The translations under genes were made by a program, and so were the position numbers. Shown here one piece after another: positions 11,321 to 23,300 of a DNA stretch of 64,000 nt. Each line of letters begins with the position of its first letter. Position 1 is the first letter of the stretch. The notes under the pieces are model-generated. The model did not search any database. It was not told the origin of the DNA and saw only the letters and a program-made list of their open reading frames with translations. This stretch comes from Mesostigma viride (taxonomy: Eukaryota > Streptophyta > Mesostigmatophyceae > Mesostigmatales > Mesostigmataceae), in the NCBI GenBank assembly GCA_009746045.1, contig RPFO01000165.1, forward strand, positions 3,762,918-3,826,917, given 5' to 3'.

Positions 11321-13289
11321 TTCATGTCCCACGTAGCTCCCACAAAAACCAGCATCTTCATTAAAAACAATAAGTGGAAGCATACATGTAACACTATTGA
11401 CATGCCCGGAGGCACGCCGTTCAAGGCCCTTCATGAAGTACGTTGCCCTAGAGGCAACCAAGACAAGGGTGGGTGGGTGGGGAGCAAAGAAAGAGGCCGA
11501 CAAAACCAGCCAGAGCGGCTTTTAGTCGCAAAACCTCCCTTATCCCTAGCTAACTGACGTCATTAAACCCTTATGTTCAGTGATGCTAGTAAGACGCTAA
11601 CCGTACAGACCGGGGGTAGAATATCCCGAATTAATCTGCACGGCTAGTATTAAATAATGCGTAGGTTGTTCTTTTCAGGGGCACTGCACCTCACGCCCCG
11701 TTCCGCCCGGGTATAATCAACCCAAGCGCGGAACGCACATTTTATTTAATTCATTTTTCAACCATGCACTATACTGCATCTACTAATCACAAAAGCTCTA
11801 GCCAAACAGCTACGAGAAAACATACGACCTATAAACCGCTCATCCAGCGGCCTCTTGTTCCCGCATTCACGTATAGAAGAAACTCCGTTCAAAGAACCCC
11901 GATTCATGTCCCACGTAGCTCCCACAAAAAGCAGCATCTTCATTAAAAACAATAAGTGGAAGCATACATGTAACACTATTGACATGCCCGGAGGCACGCC
12001 GTTCAAGGCCCTTCATGAAGTACGTTGCCCAATCACCCCCGCCCTGGCTTTCCCTTGAAGCCGCACTCCACCTTGCTCGTTGTCACAAGTGACCGCCCTG
12101 CCGCAAAACGGGAGCCCCCCCACATCGGGAGGCGTGTGCCCGGCGGCTGTGGATGCATGGCCAGGCCCAAAAAGGCCCAGCGCATTTGCACTGCGATTGC
12201 GCACGGCCAGCCTATCATGACCCCTCTCGGGGCCCCGAGTCGGTACCGCTATGGCCGTCTCCCCATAGACCCGGGGTGCTTCGAGAAAAAAAACGTGGAC
12301 CTAGCCCAGGCCCCGCCAGCCCGGATGCCCGAGGCCACAGCCCCAGGCACCTGGCTGAACGAGAGTCCGTTCAGCCAAGACCGCATTCCCCCCCGAGGTT
12401 TCTATGCGTGGGGAAAAAATTTCTAGCTTAGGCGCTTTTCCCATCGCCGTCCCCAGCCCCAACCGGCACCCCCCCCTCGGCGGAAGGCAATTGCAAAGTT
12501 TGCTGGCCAGCAGCAATTTCCGAAGAAAAAGCCGCAGGCCGCGGACCGAGACACGGGTCGCCAGTGCCAGCCATCCGGCTCCAACCCGGGGTGCAAGCAT
12601 CCCCAGGTACGGAACACCAGCTCGCGCACTGGGCCGACCAAGCGACAGTTGAGCACCTGTCACGGCACCCGGCCCACCAAAGACCCCAAGCTGGGGAAAA
12701 GGTGCGGACCGGAGGTAATCATTTTCTTTTCTTTTAGTTAACCGGGCGAGGAACTACGCCTGGCCGGTTAACAACTGGAAGTCTCACCACTGGCCAAGTG
12801 GCCGGTGCAACCAGTGCTTTTGGGATTTTGCTCCGCAGCACCCATAGCTGCGGCTGCCGCCGCAACGACAACGAGCAAAGAAAGAGGCCGACAAAACCAG
12901 CCAGAGCGGCTTTTAGTCGCAAAACCTCCCTTATCCCTAGCTAACTGACGTCATTAAACCCTTATGTTCAGTGATGGTAGTAAGACGCTAACCGTACAGA
13001 CCGGGGGTAGAATATCCCGAATCTGCACGGCTAGTATTAAATAATGCGTAGGTTGTTCTTTTCAGGGGCACTGCACCTCACGCCCCGTTCCGCCCGGGTA
13101 TAATCAACCCAAGCGCGGAACGCACATTTTATTTAATTCATTTTTCAACCATGCACTATACTGCATCTACTAATCACAAAAGCTCTAGCCAAACAGCTAC
13201 GAGAAAACATACGACCTATAAACCGCTCATCCAGCGGCCTCTTGTTCCCGCATTCACGTATAGAAGAAACTCCGTTCAAAGAACCCCGA
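11321..13289. repeat. Internal duplication A1-B1-A2-C-B2 in the TIR element
   Basis: A 128-bp segment (11321-11448) recurs at 11903-12030, and a ~420-bp segment (11482-11902) recurs at 12873-13289 with small changes (GATGCTAG/GATGGTAG and loss of TTAA). The order is A1-B1-A2-C-B2, where C (12031-12872) is GC-rich. This looks like a tandem copy of A-C-B in which the first copy lost C. No open frame of note. Confidence 0.8.
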
Positions 13290-13666
13290 ATATTGCTCTC
13301 GCGCCACCATCTGTTACTGCTCGACACTGCAAGAAACACTGGTTGCCTGCTCGCAACGCAAGCACAAGCACGACAACGGTGCCCTAATCCACATCCAGGC
13401 GTGTATTTCCGAGAAAAACTTCAGGCTTTTGTCGCGGCATACCTTCGGTGTTCCAAGCCGTTCACCGCTCCCCGAAATAGTCTTATGACTCGCTTTTATA
13501 GCATTGTGGGTTCGCGTCCGCCATCTCCGCCGGGTGCTGACACGAGATGTTCGCGCTGAACCTGGACTGCAAGGTCGCCCGCTACCGGCTAGCTGTACGT
13601 ATTTAGCAAGCTCTGGATGATATTGTCATGGTTTTGGTGCAGGAAGGTGCTGTGTGTTAAAGGGCA

Positions 13667-15996
13667 TGTACAACTTGGCACATAGTCATAGTGTCCGTTC
13701 ACGTAGGACAAATCCCACTTAGGTACTACTATCCGAGCATATCTATTTGTTAATTAGGGCTCGAATACAGTTGCCCGTATTATAGATTTCTGCACGGTCA
13801 GCATAATGGGCATATTCAAGACAGGATTCTTGACACCCTCCTTGCACATGATGCTGTCTATAAATACAAATGCTAGATCCTGGGCGAGGGTAGTCGGGTA
13901 CCTAAGTGGATTCCCTCCTTACACGACACCCTGGTCTTGATATAAAACAGCAAGAAAAATGAGGGCAAGGTTGTGTAGCCCCATATTGTCACATGGAGTG
14001 CGCCACACGAGGGTGGAGCCAAACTGGAAACAGGCTCTTAAACTGGAAAGACTGGTTGCTCAGTGTTGAGGCTGGATGCAGACTGTAGCCGGTACTGGTT
14101 GATGCCAGGGTTGCAGCTCGAAACGTTGGGAACTGGTAGCGGCTGGTAAACCGGTGACGTCAGCTGTTGTGTGTGCACACACGATCTATGCTGTGTGTGG
14201 GTACAGTTTCTTGTGTGGTGCTGGTAGTGCTACTTTGACTTGTTTGCCAACAGGTTTTGATGCAACTTACTGCAACTACTACAAGGTGAACTGTGACGTG
14301 AGGATGTAGAGCTGGTTGCTGGACTGCTACTTGCTAGCTAGACAAGTGCGTGCAGCTGACTGCAGCTACTATCTACTCTACGCCTGTGGTGGAGAGTCAT
14401 GCATGTGCTGCTGGGTGCTACTACTTCTCCTTGCTGGCTAGGCAAGTGTGGGTAGCTGCCTGCATGGACTATGCAGTGGTACTCTGTTCCTGCTGGTGTT
14501 GCCTGCTGTGCTTGTTGATGCCAGTGTGATGGTGCTGATGGGACTGTGCTGTTACTGCTGCTTACATTATGGGGCAACTGGTTGCTAGTGGGTGTCTAGT
14601 GCTGGCACGTGATAATGCAACTAGCTGTTACTGCTGCTAGTGGTGCCTGCAACTAGTTAAATGTGTCTGAATTATAAAACTGCAACTAGTGCTGAAAACA
14701 ACGTGGGGGTTAGTGAGCACCCTCCTTAGTGTGGTGTGCAGCTGTGTCAGCAGGCTGGCCTTGAGAGCAGGACCCAGGGAATGTTCCCCTTTTTCTTGGA
14801 AACTTGGAGCATGGCAGGCTCTGGGCTCTTGAAGTGATGACCGTTTAAAAAGAATTCCGGTTTAAAAGAATGCGCCCAAAAGAATGTTGATGCCACGCGA
14901 AATGGTGCCGGTACAAAAGAAAGACCGGTTCTCATGAAAAATTCTTGAGGTAAACAGCTCCGCCGATTTCTCGTCGATGCTCACAGCTCGCGCGGCTCAG
15001 TGGGAGCCCGTCAGTGACCCCGCGCCGATTGAACGCACTGCACTTGGCCAAAAATGTGCTGCCAGGTAAAAAATCACTGGCGCTGCCTGGAACCAGAGCC
15101 GGCACCTTTTGAGTGCCAGGCTTCAGTGCCGACGTCCCCATCACCGAAATGTTGGCGTTTGATCAGTTTCGGGCATATATAACTATAAAAGCGTAGATCT
15201 GGCCTGCGCACCGGAGCTTGGGAAATTCTTGACGGATTTTAGCGACGGTAGGTGTCACCCCGAATATTTGGTGTTACCACACATTGAAGTAAGTCGATTG
15301 AAAGCCTTGAATTTCACGGTAGCATCTGCGCCATAATCATGGTCGTATCAAGTACAAGAATTCGACCAAGCTGCTCCGTATATGAAAATATAAACTATGA
15401 TCAAGGCGCTCAATAAAATGTGAGCTGCCGCTTAGAGGTTGGTTAATTCCGTTGAAAGATCTTGCCCCGGACCTCCGATGCCATGTTAACGGGCATGGGG
15501 TTATTATTATGGGGACTTAAATTAATAATTTGTAGTTGGTGAATCATTGCCAACTTAAGCGTCAGGAGCCAGGAAAATTATTTATTACGTCCATATGGTG
15601 TGGCTTTCCATGGCTACCTCAAGGTAGCGTGAACATTGGTAATTATGGTAGGTGAGTGGTGGCGGCGGCCCTGGTATGCGCATGGGCCGACAATGGGTCG
15701 ATAACGACAGCTGGTATGTTGGAACATGGTGCATGCGCATGCATGACTCGGTACGGCATGGTATGACATGCACATGACACAATACTATAATCTGGTGAAG
15801 ATAGTGACCAATGGTCCTAGTGCCATTGTACAACTTGGCACATAGTCATAGTGTCCGTTCACGTAGGACAAATCCCACTTAGGTACTACTATCCGAGCAT
15901 ATCTATTTGTTAATTAGGGCTCGAATACAGTTGCCCGTATTATAGATTTCTGCACGGTCAGCATAATGGGCATATTCAAGACAGGATTCTTGACAC
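13667..15996. repeat. 170-bp direct repeats enclosing ~2.0 kb
   Basis: 13667-13836 and 15827-15996 are near-identical, starting TGTACAACTTGG and ending ATTCTTGACAC. A TG...CA-bounded repeat pair with non-coding DNA between recalls a small terminal-repeat (TRIM-like) retroelement. The flanking five bases (GGGCA and CTGTG) do not match, however, and no primer site or polypurine run is evident. The interior is GT/GC-repetitive with many short TGCTGGTAGTG-like words. Copy B is at 30895-33223. Confidence 0.7.
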
Positions 15997-17201
15997 TGTG
16001 GGGGGTCTATCTCACCTCTTTACCTAGCTTTCCTCCTCCTAGCTTGACAGCTAAGTTTGCATCAGGAAGTCATGCTTGTTGACAAAGCTCGATGGATATA
16101 AACCTTGGGATGTGCTGTGAAGGTGTTAGCATGCTTGCTTGAAGAATTGAATGCATATTTGTGCAAGCCATGGACATTTTTTATTAAGGGCAGTAGGTAG
16201 CAGCCACGTTCTTATTCAATTGTGTCAGGACGTCTATGTTGCCTTTACTGCACTCTGTCCTAGAGGAGTTTTGATGCCACTGTAGATGACTATGACCAGT
16301 GGGTGGTGAGGATGGGCCGGTATGCTGGGGTGAGCCTGAAGGGCACCTTGGATCACGTGACCCTTAGGCAATCATGCCAAGCTGTGCAGTTTATGGCTTG
16401 TGATGTATGGATGCAGCGGGTGAGGCAGGTTGTCGTTGCCGTGGCCTGTGTTAGTGAACTCTATCATCTTTTAACTTACCCAAAGGCCCCCTAGACCTAA
16501 ACTGCCTCGCCTTCTTTGAGGGGTTGCCTTCTTTGAGGAGTGCCATGTCTTGAAAGGTTTGTTGGGGCCCTGGCATTTCAGAGTAGGTTGAGGTGGAGAG
16601 GGGTGGCACACTGCTAGGTGATGGCAGGGCCATCCATGTGATGCACCTTACGTTGGGATGGGGACCATGCATTTGTTCTTGTTGCTAGCATGGGCAGGGT
16701 GAGCGGCTGGGAGTAAGGTGTAAGTGCTACTTGCGCCACTGTCCGAAAGGGGAGCTCCATGCGGTGGGCAAACAGCGTTGCAAGCGTACACTTAACACAA
16801 ATGTGGTCTGATGCACTCAGCTGACCTGCCATTTCTCTTGATGCACCAAACCACACTAAAGGCTTGATATAGCCGGTAGGAAATGCATGTGCATGCAGTG
16901 TCAAAAGCAGAGAGGGACACTGTTAGCACATGAGTGTGATTGTAAACCGATGAGTGTGAGCCTCCCCGTGCCATCCCATGCATTTTACACCTATTTTTGG
17001 CAAGCCCCCATCATGCCGCAGTTATGCACTGCCTATGCAAGGGGGATGAATAGACAGTTCTAGGTGTGTTGAGGGATGAGATAAGGGTAAACATGAGGAG
17101 CCATGCAGGCTAAAACGGAAGGGCGATGTCAACAGTGTGTTTGCCCAGATTTTGATGTCAGGAGGGGCTGAAAGATCAGTGGCCACGATAAACCTAGGTG
17201 G

Positions 17202-18083
17202 AGTTACGTTAAATAGTGCCGGAACCTTTTGCCGCCTGAGGCAAATCGGTCCGTAACACTATTTTGCCCGGAATAACCACTTCCGAGCACCCAAGTTAAT
17301 TCGGCCGAATTAACTTGGGTGCTCGGAAGTGGTTATTCCGGGCAAAATAGTGTTACGGACCGATTTGCCTCAGGCGGCAAAAGTTTCCGGCACTATTTAA
17401 CGTAACTAAAACCTGGCCTCGTGGAGGGGGGACGAAGAGCCCGAGACATCCGCCTAGGCCGCTGAGCACGCACCACTAAATGCGCCGGAGCTGCCTCAGT
17501 GAGGATTCGAACCCCTGACCTCCAAGGTGCACAGGTTTTAGTTACGTTAAATAGTGCCGGAACCTTTTGCCGCCTGAGGCAAATCGGTCCGTAACACTAT
17601 TTTGCCCGGAATAACCACTTCCGAGCACCCAAGTTAATTCGGCCGAATTAACTTGGGTGCTCGGAAGTGGTTATTCCGGGCAAAATAGTGTTACGGACCG
17701 ATTTGCCTCAGGCGGCAAAAGGTTCCGGCACTATTTAACGTAACTAAAACCTGTGCACCTTGGAGGTCAGGGGTTCGAATCCTCACTGAGGCAGCTCCGG
17801 CGCATTTAGTGGTGCGTGCTCAGCGGCCTAGGCGGATGTCTCGGGCTCTTCGTCCCCCCTCCACGAGGCCAGGTTTTAGTTACGTTAAATAGTGCCGGAA
17901 CCTTTTGCCGCCTGAGGCAAATCGGTCCGTAACACTATTTTGCCCGGAATAACCACTTCCGAGCACCCAAGTTAATTCGGCCGAATTAACTTGGGTGCTC
18001 GGAAGTGGTTATTCCGGGCAAAATAGTGTTACGGACCGATTTGCCTCAGGCGGCAAAAGGTTCCGGCACTATTTAACGTAACT
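17202..18083. mobile_element. 882-bp palindrome of palindromes with 5-bp TSD, copy A
   Basis: Three 206-bp palindromes (17202-17407, 17540-17745, 17878-18083), each with 103-bp arms around a central GGCC, are separated by two 132-bp spacers that are reverse complements of each other. The whole is therefore one palindrome centred at 17642/17643. It begins AGTTACGTTA, ends TAACGTAACT, and is flanked by GGTGG on both sides (17197-17201 and 18084-18088), so it inserted as a unit. Each spacer holds GGTTCGAATCC, an exact match to the internal B-box of tRNA genes, and starts AAAACCTG with CAGGTTTT at the other end. No protein is encoded. Palindromes this long are unstable, so very recent origin or active renewal is implied. 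Confidence 0.85.
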
Positions 18084-19307
18084 GGTGGATTACATGAGAG
18101 ATGACACGACCATGAGAGGGTGGTAGATGAGTTCAACTGAGACGAGCTAGCATTACATGCACAGATTCTTAATGACCTATGGACTGTCCAAGGGTTGGAG
18201 TTCAGTGCACGTTCCAAAGACTGTGATGAGCATGACGATGATGGCAAGGGGGCGGGGGGGCGCAGTTAGGACAGGCACTGATGCAGAATTATGTTGTACA
18301 GCAGCTAGGTGCTGAGCTCAATTGAATAGCAGCCCAAGCCACTGCTGTCCTTGATTGCGCTTTGTATTTCCATGTAGCAGAGAGGCACCTGGCAGATATA
18401 TATTTGGATTAGCTGCTATAAGACACGCACAGCAGGGGTGCCCAGCAGAGTGGGCCAAGTACTGCAAAGGAGATTGTGTGTGCTGCCGAGCGGGGCCCGT
18501 TTAGAAAAGAGACTGGTCAGCCGACAGGCACGACTGGTCAGCCAAGCTCCCCTTCTTGAGGCTTGTAGGCACTATGGTGCTTGTTCCGAATGCCAGCATC
18601 TACTGTGATTGATGGTGATTTTATCCCTTGATGATCGCTTTTTTAGTCTGTGTTGGCTAATGTATCCAGCCCCAGTGGCATGTATATGAATCCCATGACA
18701 GCCATGACGATAATTGAGTGAAGAATGCAAAGTTTTCCAAGACAATGGCGCAGAATATGGAGTATTTTTGCAAAAATCGCTCTATTTCTGCTTGCATCCG
18801 TCACTTTTAGTGGGCCGACAGTGGTCCTAATATGTCCAACTTGTGTTCTAGTGTAAATTCAAGTATTGTGCTATTAATGTGACGAATTCTGGCATGATTG
18901 GGCCGCATATGTGCTGGCAGGGGCTTCATAAGTTTGAAAATAATGCACTAAAACGGTGTTTTGGCTGATGTATGCCAGAATTATAGCACATAGTTTGGTC
19001 CTACATTGCATACTTAAGGGCGGTTTTTGTCTTTGGATATAAATTAATAAGCATGACCATTTCCAGCTGAATTGGACTACATTTACTACTTGTGTGTGGC
19101 TGCTATGCCTCCTTATGCCTGGAAAACATCGTTTTTTGCACTTTTCCACGTCACGGTTTGATGCTAAAAATAGGTCAGTTGGCCCCCAATTTATGTGATG
19201 TGAACAGGGTCCTAGGGGACCTTAAGTCCAGAAAGGCACCCCGATCTGACTATATGTGTGGGAGATATGACCCCATGTAACAAAAAAGGCCGTTTTTAGG
19301 TGATGTG

Positions 19308-20007
19308 GGGGCATGCTGGCATGGCTTGCAAGTATATGTGCCCCTGACTTGCTGGTTTTGAGTCGACTTACTGATTCCCAGCTGGTTGAGGTGGGTGCTG
19401 AGAGTGTGGTGCAGGCTGTCATGATGTCTCCCCCTCTTATACTGGGTCATGTGGATTTGTACAAGCCCCTTGACATGGTTCTCTATGTGGACAGTTCTAT
19501 GGATAGTAGGAAGGTCACAGAGGTCAGGGGCAGGGCAGCAGCATTAGTCACCCTGGAGCAAGATCACACCTCACTTGTTACCTGGTACAGTCGGTTGCAG
19601 AACAGGGTTACACCCAGCAGTGACATTGCTGAGTGCAGGGCAATCTGTGAATGAAGGGCTGCATACTGCTCTTTACTTGAGGGAGCTCTTCTACCAGCTA
19701 TGTCAAGTGGCTTCCTGTAGGTTGCAGCTGCACACACTGGTGAGGACTGATAGCATGGGCATGGTGCAATTTGTGCACAGGCAGCTGGCCAGGAGCAGGG
19801 ACCTTGATTACTTGTTACTCAAGGAGATGTCCTACCTAGCTCACATTGAACATGTGCCTGGTGTGGACAACCCTGCAGATGCCCTCACCAAGCTGGAGGA
19901 GAAGGCGGAGAGGCAGTACCCCCTGCCCGTGGGCTCATGGACCCCTTACACGGGCGGCCATAGAGACCAGGCCTTGCTTCAGCTTGGGTGTCCCCAGTGG
20001 GCTGCTT
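19308..20007 (+). pseudogene. Copia-1 RNase H, copy A
   Basis: Frames 19313-19654 and 19575-20009 overlap and form one RNase H domain with a one-base shift near 19650 (…AECRA then NEGLHTALYL). Conserved acidic sites are visible: LYVDSSMDS, AECRA and VRTDSMGM, and the domain ends at VPGVDNPADALTK as in copia elements. It removes the RNA template during cDNA synthesis. It is separated from its RT by the TIR element, and the RT/RNase H linker (RPDL-type motif seen in copia-2) is missing, suggesting a deletion at the insertion. The same shift is present in copy B, so it predates the duplication. Confidence 0.8.
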
Positions 20008-20395
20008 GACCAAAGTACCAAGTGGTGACTGGTGCTTACTGGATGACAGCCGGTCCTTCAGGGTTAGGTACACCCTCCTGGACAGGAGTTGGTGTGGAAT
20101 GTCACTCCTACCAGCTGAGAATCATGCCTGGCCCTCCCCATGGGGTTCAGAAGAGTCGCCAGGACTTAAGTCGACGCCTTTGGCCTCAAACAGTTAGGCC
20201 ATGCAAGGGCAACCCGAATGCTGGTTCTTACAGGTTGCTGTATATATGTTTTCTAGTGCTTGTTTCCAACCTGTTGCTAATAAAGAACCTGGTTGTGTGA
20301 CCATGTGGCACATGGTTGCCAGGGAGCCACATTCTGGGTTATATAATGCTTGAATAAAACATAACCATGTCATGTTCATTCTCATGTTGTTCTCA

Positions 20396-23300
20396 CAAAG
20401 AAACCCCGATTCATGTTCCTACTGCTTCTCACAAAAGCAGCATCTTCATTAAAAACAATAAGTGGAAGCCATACATGTAACACTATTGAACATGTCCCGG
20501 GGCACGCCGTTCAAGGCCCTTTCATGAAGTACGTTGCCTCAATCACCACCCGCCCTGGCCTTTCCTTGAAGCCGCACTCTCACCTTGCTCGTTGTACAAA
20601 GTGACCGCCTGCGCAAAAGGGAGCCCCCACATCCGGGAGGCGTGTGCCCGGCGGCTGTGGATCTCATGGGCAGGCCCAAAAAGGCCCAGCCGCATTTGCA
20701 CTGCGATGCGCACGGCCAGCCCTAATCAATGAACCCTCCGGGGCCCCGATCGGTACCTCGGCTATGGCCGTCTCCCCATAGACCGGGGTGCTTCGGAAAA
20801 CAACGTGGACCTAGCCCAGGCCCCGCCAGCCGGTGCCCGAGGCACAGCCCCAGCACCTGGTGAAACGAGAGTCCCGTTCAGCAGACCGCATCCCCACGGT
20901 TTCTAATGCGTGGGGAAAAAATTTCTAGCTTAGGGCTTTTCCCATCCGCGTCCCCACCCAACACGCACCCCCCCCTCGCGGAAAGGCAATTGCAAAAGTT
21001 TGCTGGCGCAGCAGCAATTTTTCCGAAGAACAAAGCCGCAGGCCGCGGACCGAGACACTTGGGTCGCCAGTGCAGCCAATGCGCGGCTCAACCCGGGGGC
21101 AGCATACCAGGTACGGACACCAGCTGCGCACTGGGCCGACCAAAGCGACAGTTGAGCACTGTTTCAACGGCACCCCGGCCCACCAAGAGCCCCAAGCTGG
21201 GGAAAAGGTGCGGTACCGAGGTAATCAATCTTTCTTTTCTTTAGTTAACCGTGCGAGGAACTACGCCTGCCGGTTAACAACTGGAAGCTCACACTGCCAA
21301 GGTGGCCGGTGCAGACCAGTGCTTTTTGGGACATTTTTGCTCCGCAGCACCCATAGCTAGCCGGCTGCCGCCGCAACGACCAACAGAGCAAAGAATAGAG
21401 GCGACAAAAACCAGCCAGAGCGGCTTTTTAGTCGCACAAACCTTCCTTATCCCTACTAACTGACCGTCATTTGAAACCCTATGTTTCAGGTGTGGTAGTA
21501 AGACGCTGAACCGTACAGAGCCGGGGTAGAATATCCGAATCTGCACGGCTAGTATTAAATAAATGCGTAGGTTGTTTCTTTCAGGGGCACTGCACCTCAC
21601 TCCCCGTTCCGCCCGGGTATAATCAACCACCAAGCGCGGAATCGCACATTTTTTAATTCCATTTTTCAACATGCCTAATACCTGCATCTCTAATCACAAA
21701 GTCTAGCAAAAGCTACGAGAAAACATCGACTATAAACCGCTCATCCCAGCGCTCTATGTTCCCGCAATTCACGTATAAGAAGAGAACTCCGTTCAAAGAA
21801 CCCCGAACTATTGCTTCTTGGGCGCCACCAAAATCTGTTACTGCTCGACACGTGGCAAGAAACACTGGTTGCCTGCTCGCCAACGCAAAGCACAGAGCAA
21901 CAACGGTGCCCTCAATCCACATCCAGCGTGTATTTCCTGAGAAAAACTTCAGGCTTTGTCGGCGGCAATACCTTCGGTGTTCCAAGCCGTTCACGCTCCC
22001 CGAAATAGTCTTTTAGACTCGCTTTATATGTAGCATGTGTGGGTCGCGTCCGCGCATCTGCCGCCGGGGTGCTGACACGAGAGTGTGCCTGACCTGGATC
22101 TGCAAGGTCGCCCCGCTACGGCTGCTTACGTATTTTAGAAACAAAGCCTCCTTTGGATGATATTGTCATGTGTTTGGTGGCAGGAAGGTGCTGTGTGTTA
22201 AAGGGCGATGTACAAACTTGCACAGTAGTCATAGTGTCGTCACTAACGTAGGACAAATCTCACTTAGGTACTTAACTATCCGAGCATATCCTATTGTTAT
22301 TCGGGCTCGATACTAGTTAGCCCGTATAATAGATTTCTGCACGGTCAGCATAATGGGGTCATATTCAAGACAGGATTCTTTGAACATGCCTCCTTGCAAC
22401 ATGAATCTTCTATAATACAAATGTAGATCCTGGGCGAGGGTAGATCGGGTACCGTAAGTGGATTCCCTCTTAGACAGCGACAAACGCTGGTCTTGATATA
22501 AAACAGCAAGAAAAATGAGGGCAAGGGTTGTGTAAGCCTCATATTTCGACATGGAGTGCGCGCACACGAGGGTGGAGCCAAACTGGAGAAACATGGCTCT
22601 TAAACTGGAAAGACTGTTGCTCAGGTGTGAGGCTGGATGCAACTGGTAGTCCGGTAACTGGGTTGATGCCCAGGGTGTGCCAGCTCGAAACGTGGGATAA
22701 CTGGTGAGCGGCTGGTATAAGCCGGTGACGTCAAGTCTGTTTGTGTGTGCACAGCACGATCTAATGCTGTGTGTGTGGTACAGTTTCCTGTGTGGTGGCT
22801 GGTAGTGCTCTTTGACTTGTTTTGCAACAGGTTTTGGATGCAATTATATGCAACCTACTACAAGGTGAACTGTGATCGTGAGGATGTAGAGTGGTTGCTG
22901 GAACTGCTACTGCTAGACTAGACAAGCTGCGTGCAGCCTGTACTGCAGCTACTTATCTACTCTACGGCTGTGGTGAGAGTCATGCATGTGCTAGCTGGGT
23001 GCTACCTACTTCTCCTTGCTGGCTAGGCAAGTGTGGTAGCTGCCTGCTGGACTATGCAGTGGTACTCTGTTCTGCTGGTGTTGCCTGCTGTGGCTTGTTG
23101 ATGCCAGTGTGAGGTCGCTGATGGGACTGTGCTTTACTTGTGGCGCTGTAATCTATGGGGCAACTTGGGTTTGCTAGTGGGCTGTCTAGTGCTGCACGTG
23201 ATATGCAAGACTAGCTGTTACTGTGCTAGTGGTCCTGCAACTAGTTAAATGTGTCTGAATTATAAAACTTGCAACTAGTGGCTGAAAACAACGTGGGGGT

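Larger units (their letters stand above)
10711..19307. mobile_element. 8.6-kb non-coding element with terminal inverted repeats, copy A
   Basis: The left end CACATCACCTAAAA is the exact reverse complement of the right end at 19294-19307, with a second matched block GTTACATG at the same offset inside (about 43 bp of TIR in all). It interrupts the copia-1 pol gene between RT and RNase H. I find no transposase. The interior is mostly AT/GT-rich with short chance frames, plus internal duplications at 11321-13289, 170-bp direct repeats at 13667 and 15827, and the 882-bp palindrome. No clear target duplication is visible next to the ends (AGG on the left, GGG on the right), so exact ends may be off by a few bases. 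It is probably non-autonomous. Confidence 0.65.
9401..20396 (+). repeat. Duplicated block, copy A
   Basis: About 11 kb that recurs at 26624-37616 with very few differences. It covers part of the protease-like domain, RT, the TIR element with its palindrome, and RNase H. Differences include a 4-bp change near 10047 (GGCACTGGCC versus GGCACTGCATGGCC), a one-base difference near 9850 and a few substitutions. The left limit is within the copia-1 coding region, not at an element end, so this is not an independent transposition. Confidence 0.9.

Noticed and set aside
13667-15996. True LTR retrotransposon
   Set aside because: No TSD, primer site or polypurine tract visible; listed as direct repeats only.
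17746-17877. tRNA gene in the palindrome spacer, possibly permuted (B-box before an A-box-like AGCGGCCTAGGCGG)
   Set aside because: GGTTCGAATCC is an exact B-box, but the T-stem is imperfect and I could not pair a 7-bp acceptor stem in normal or permuted order. Kept only as a tRNA-like motif.
17202-18083. CRISPR-like array
   Set aside because: Units are 206-bp palindromes with only two spacers that are reverse complements of each other, in a eukaryotic transposon; not a CRISPR.
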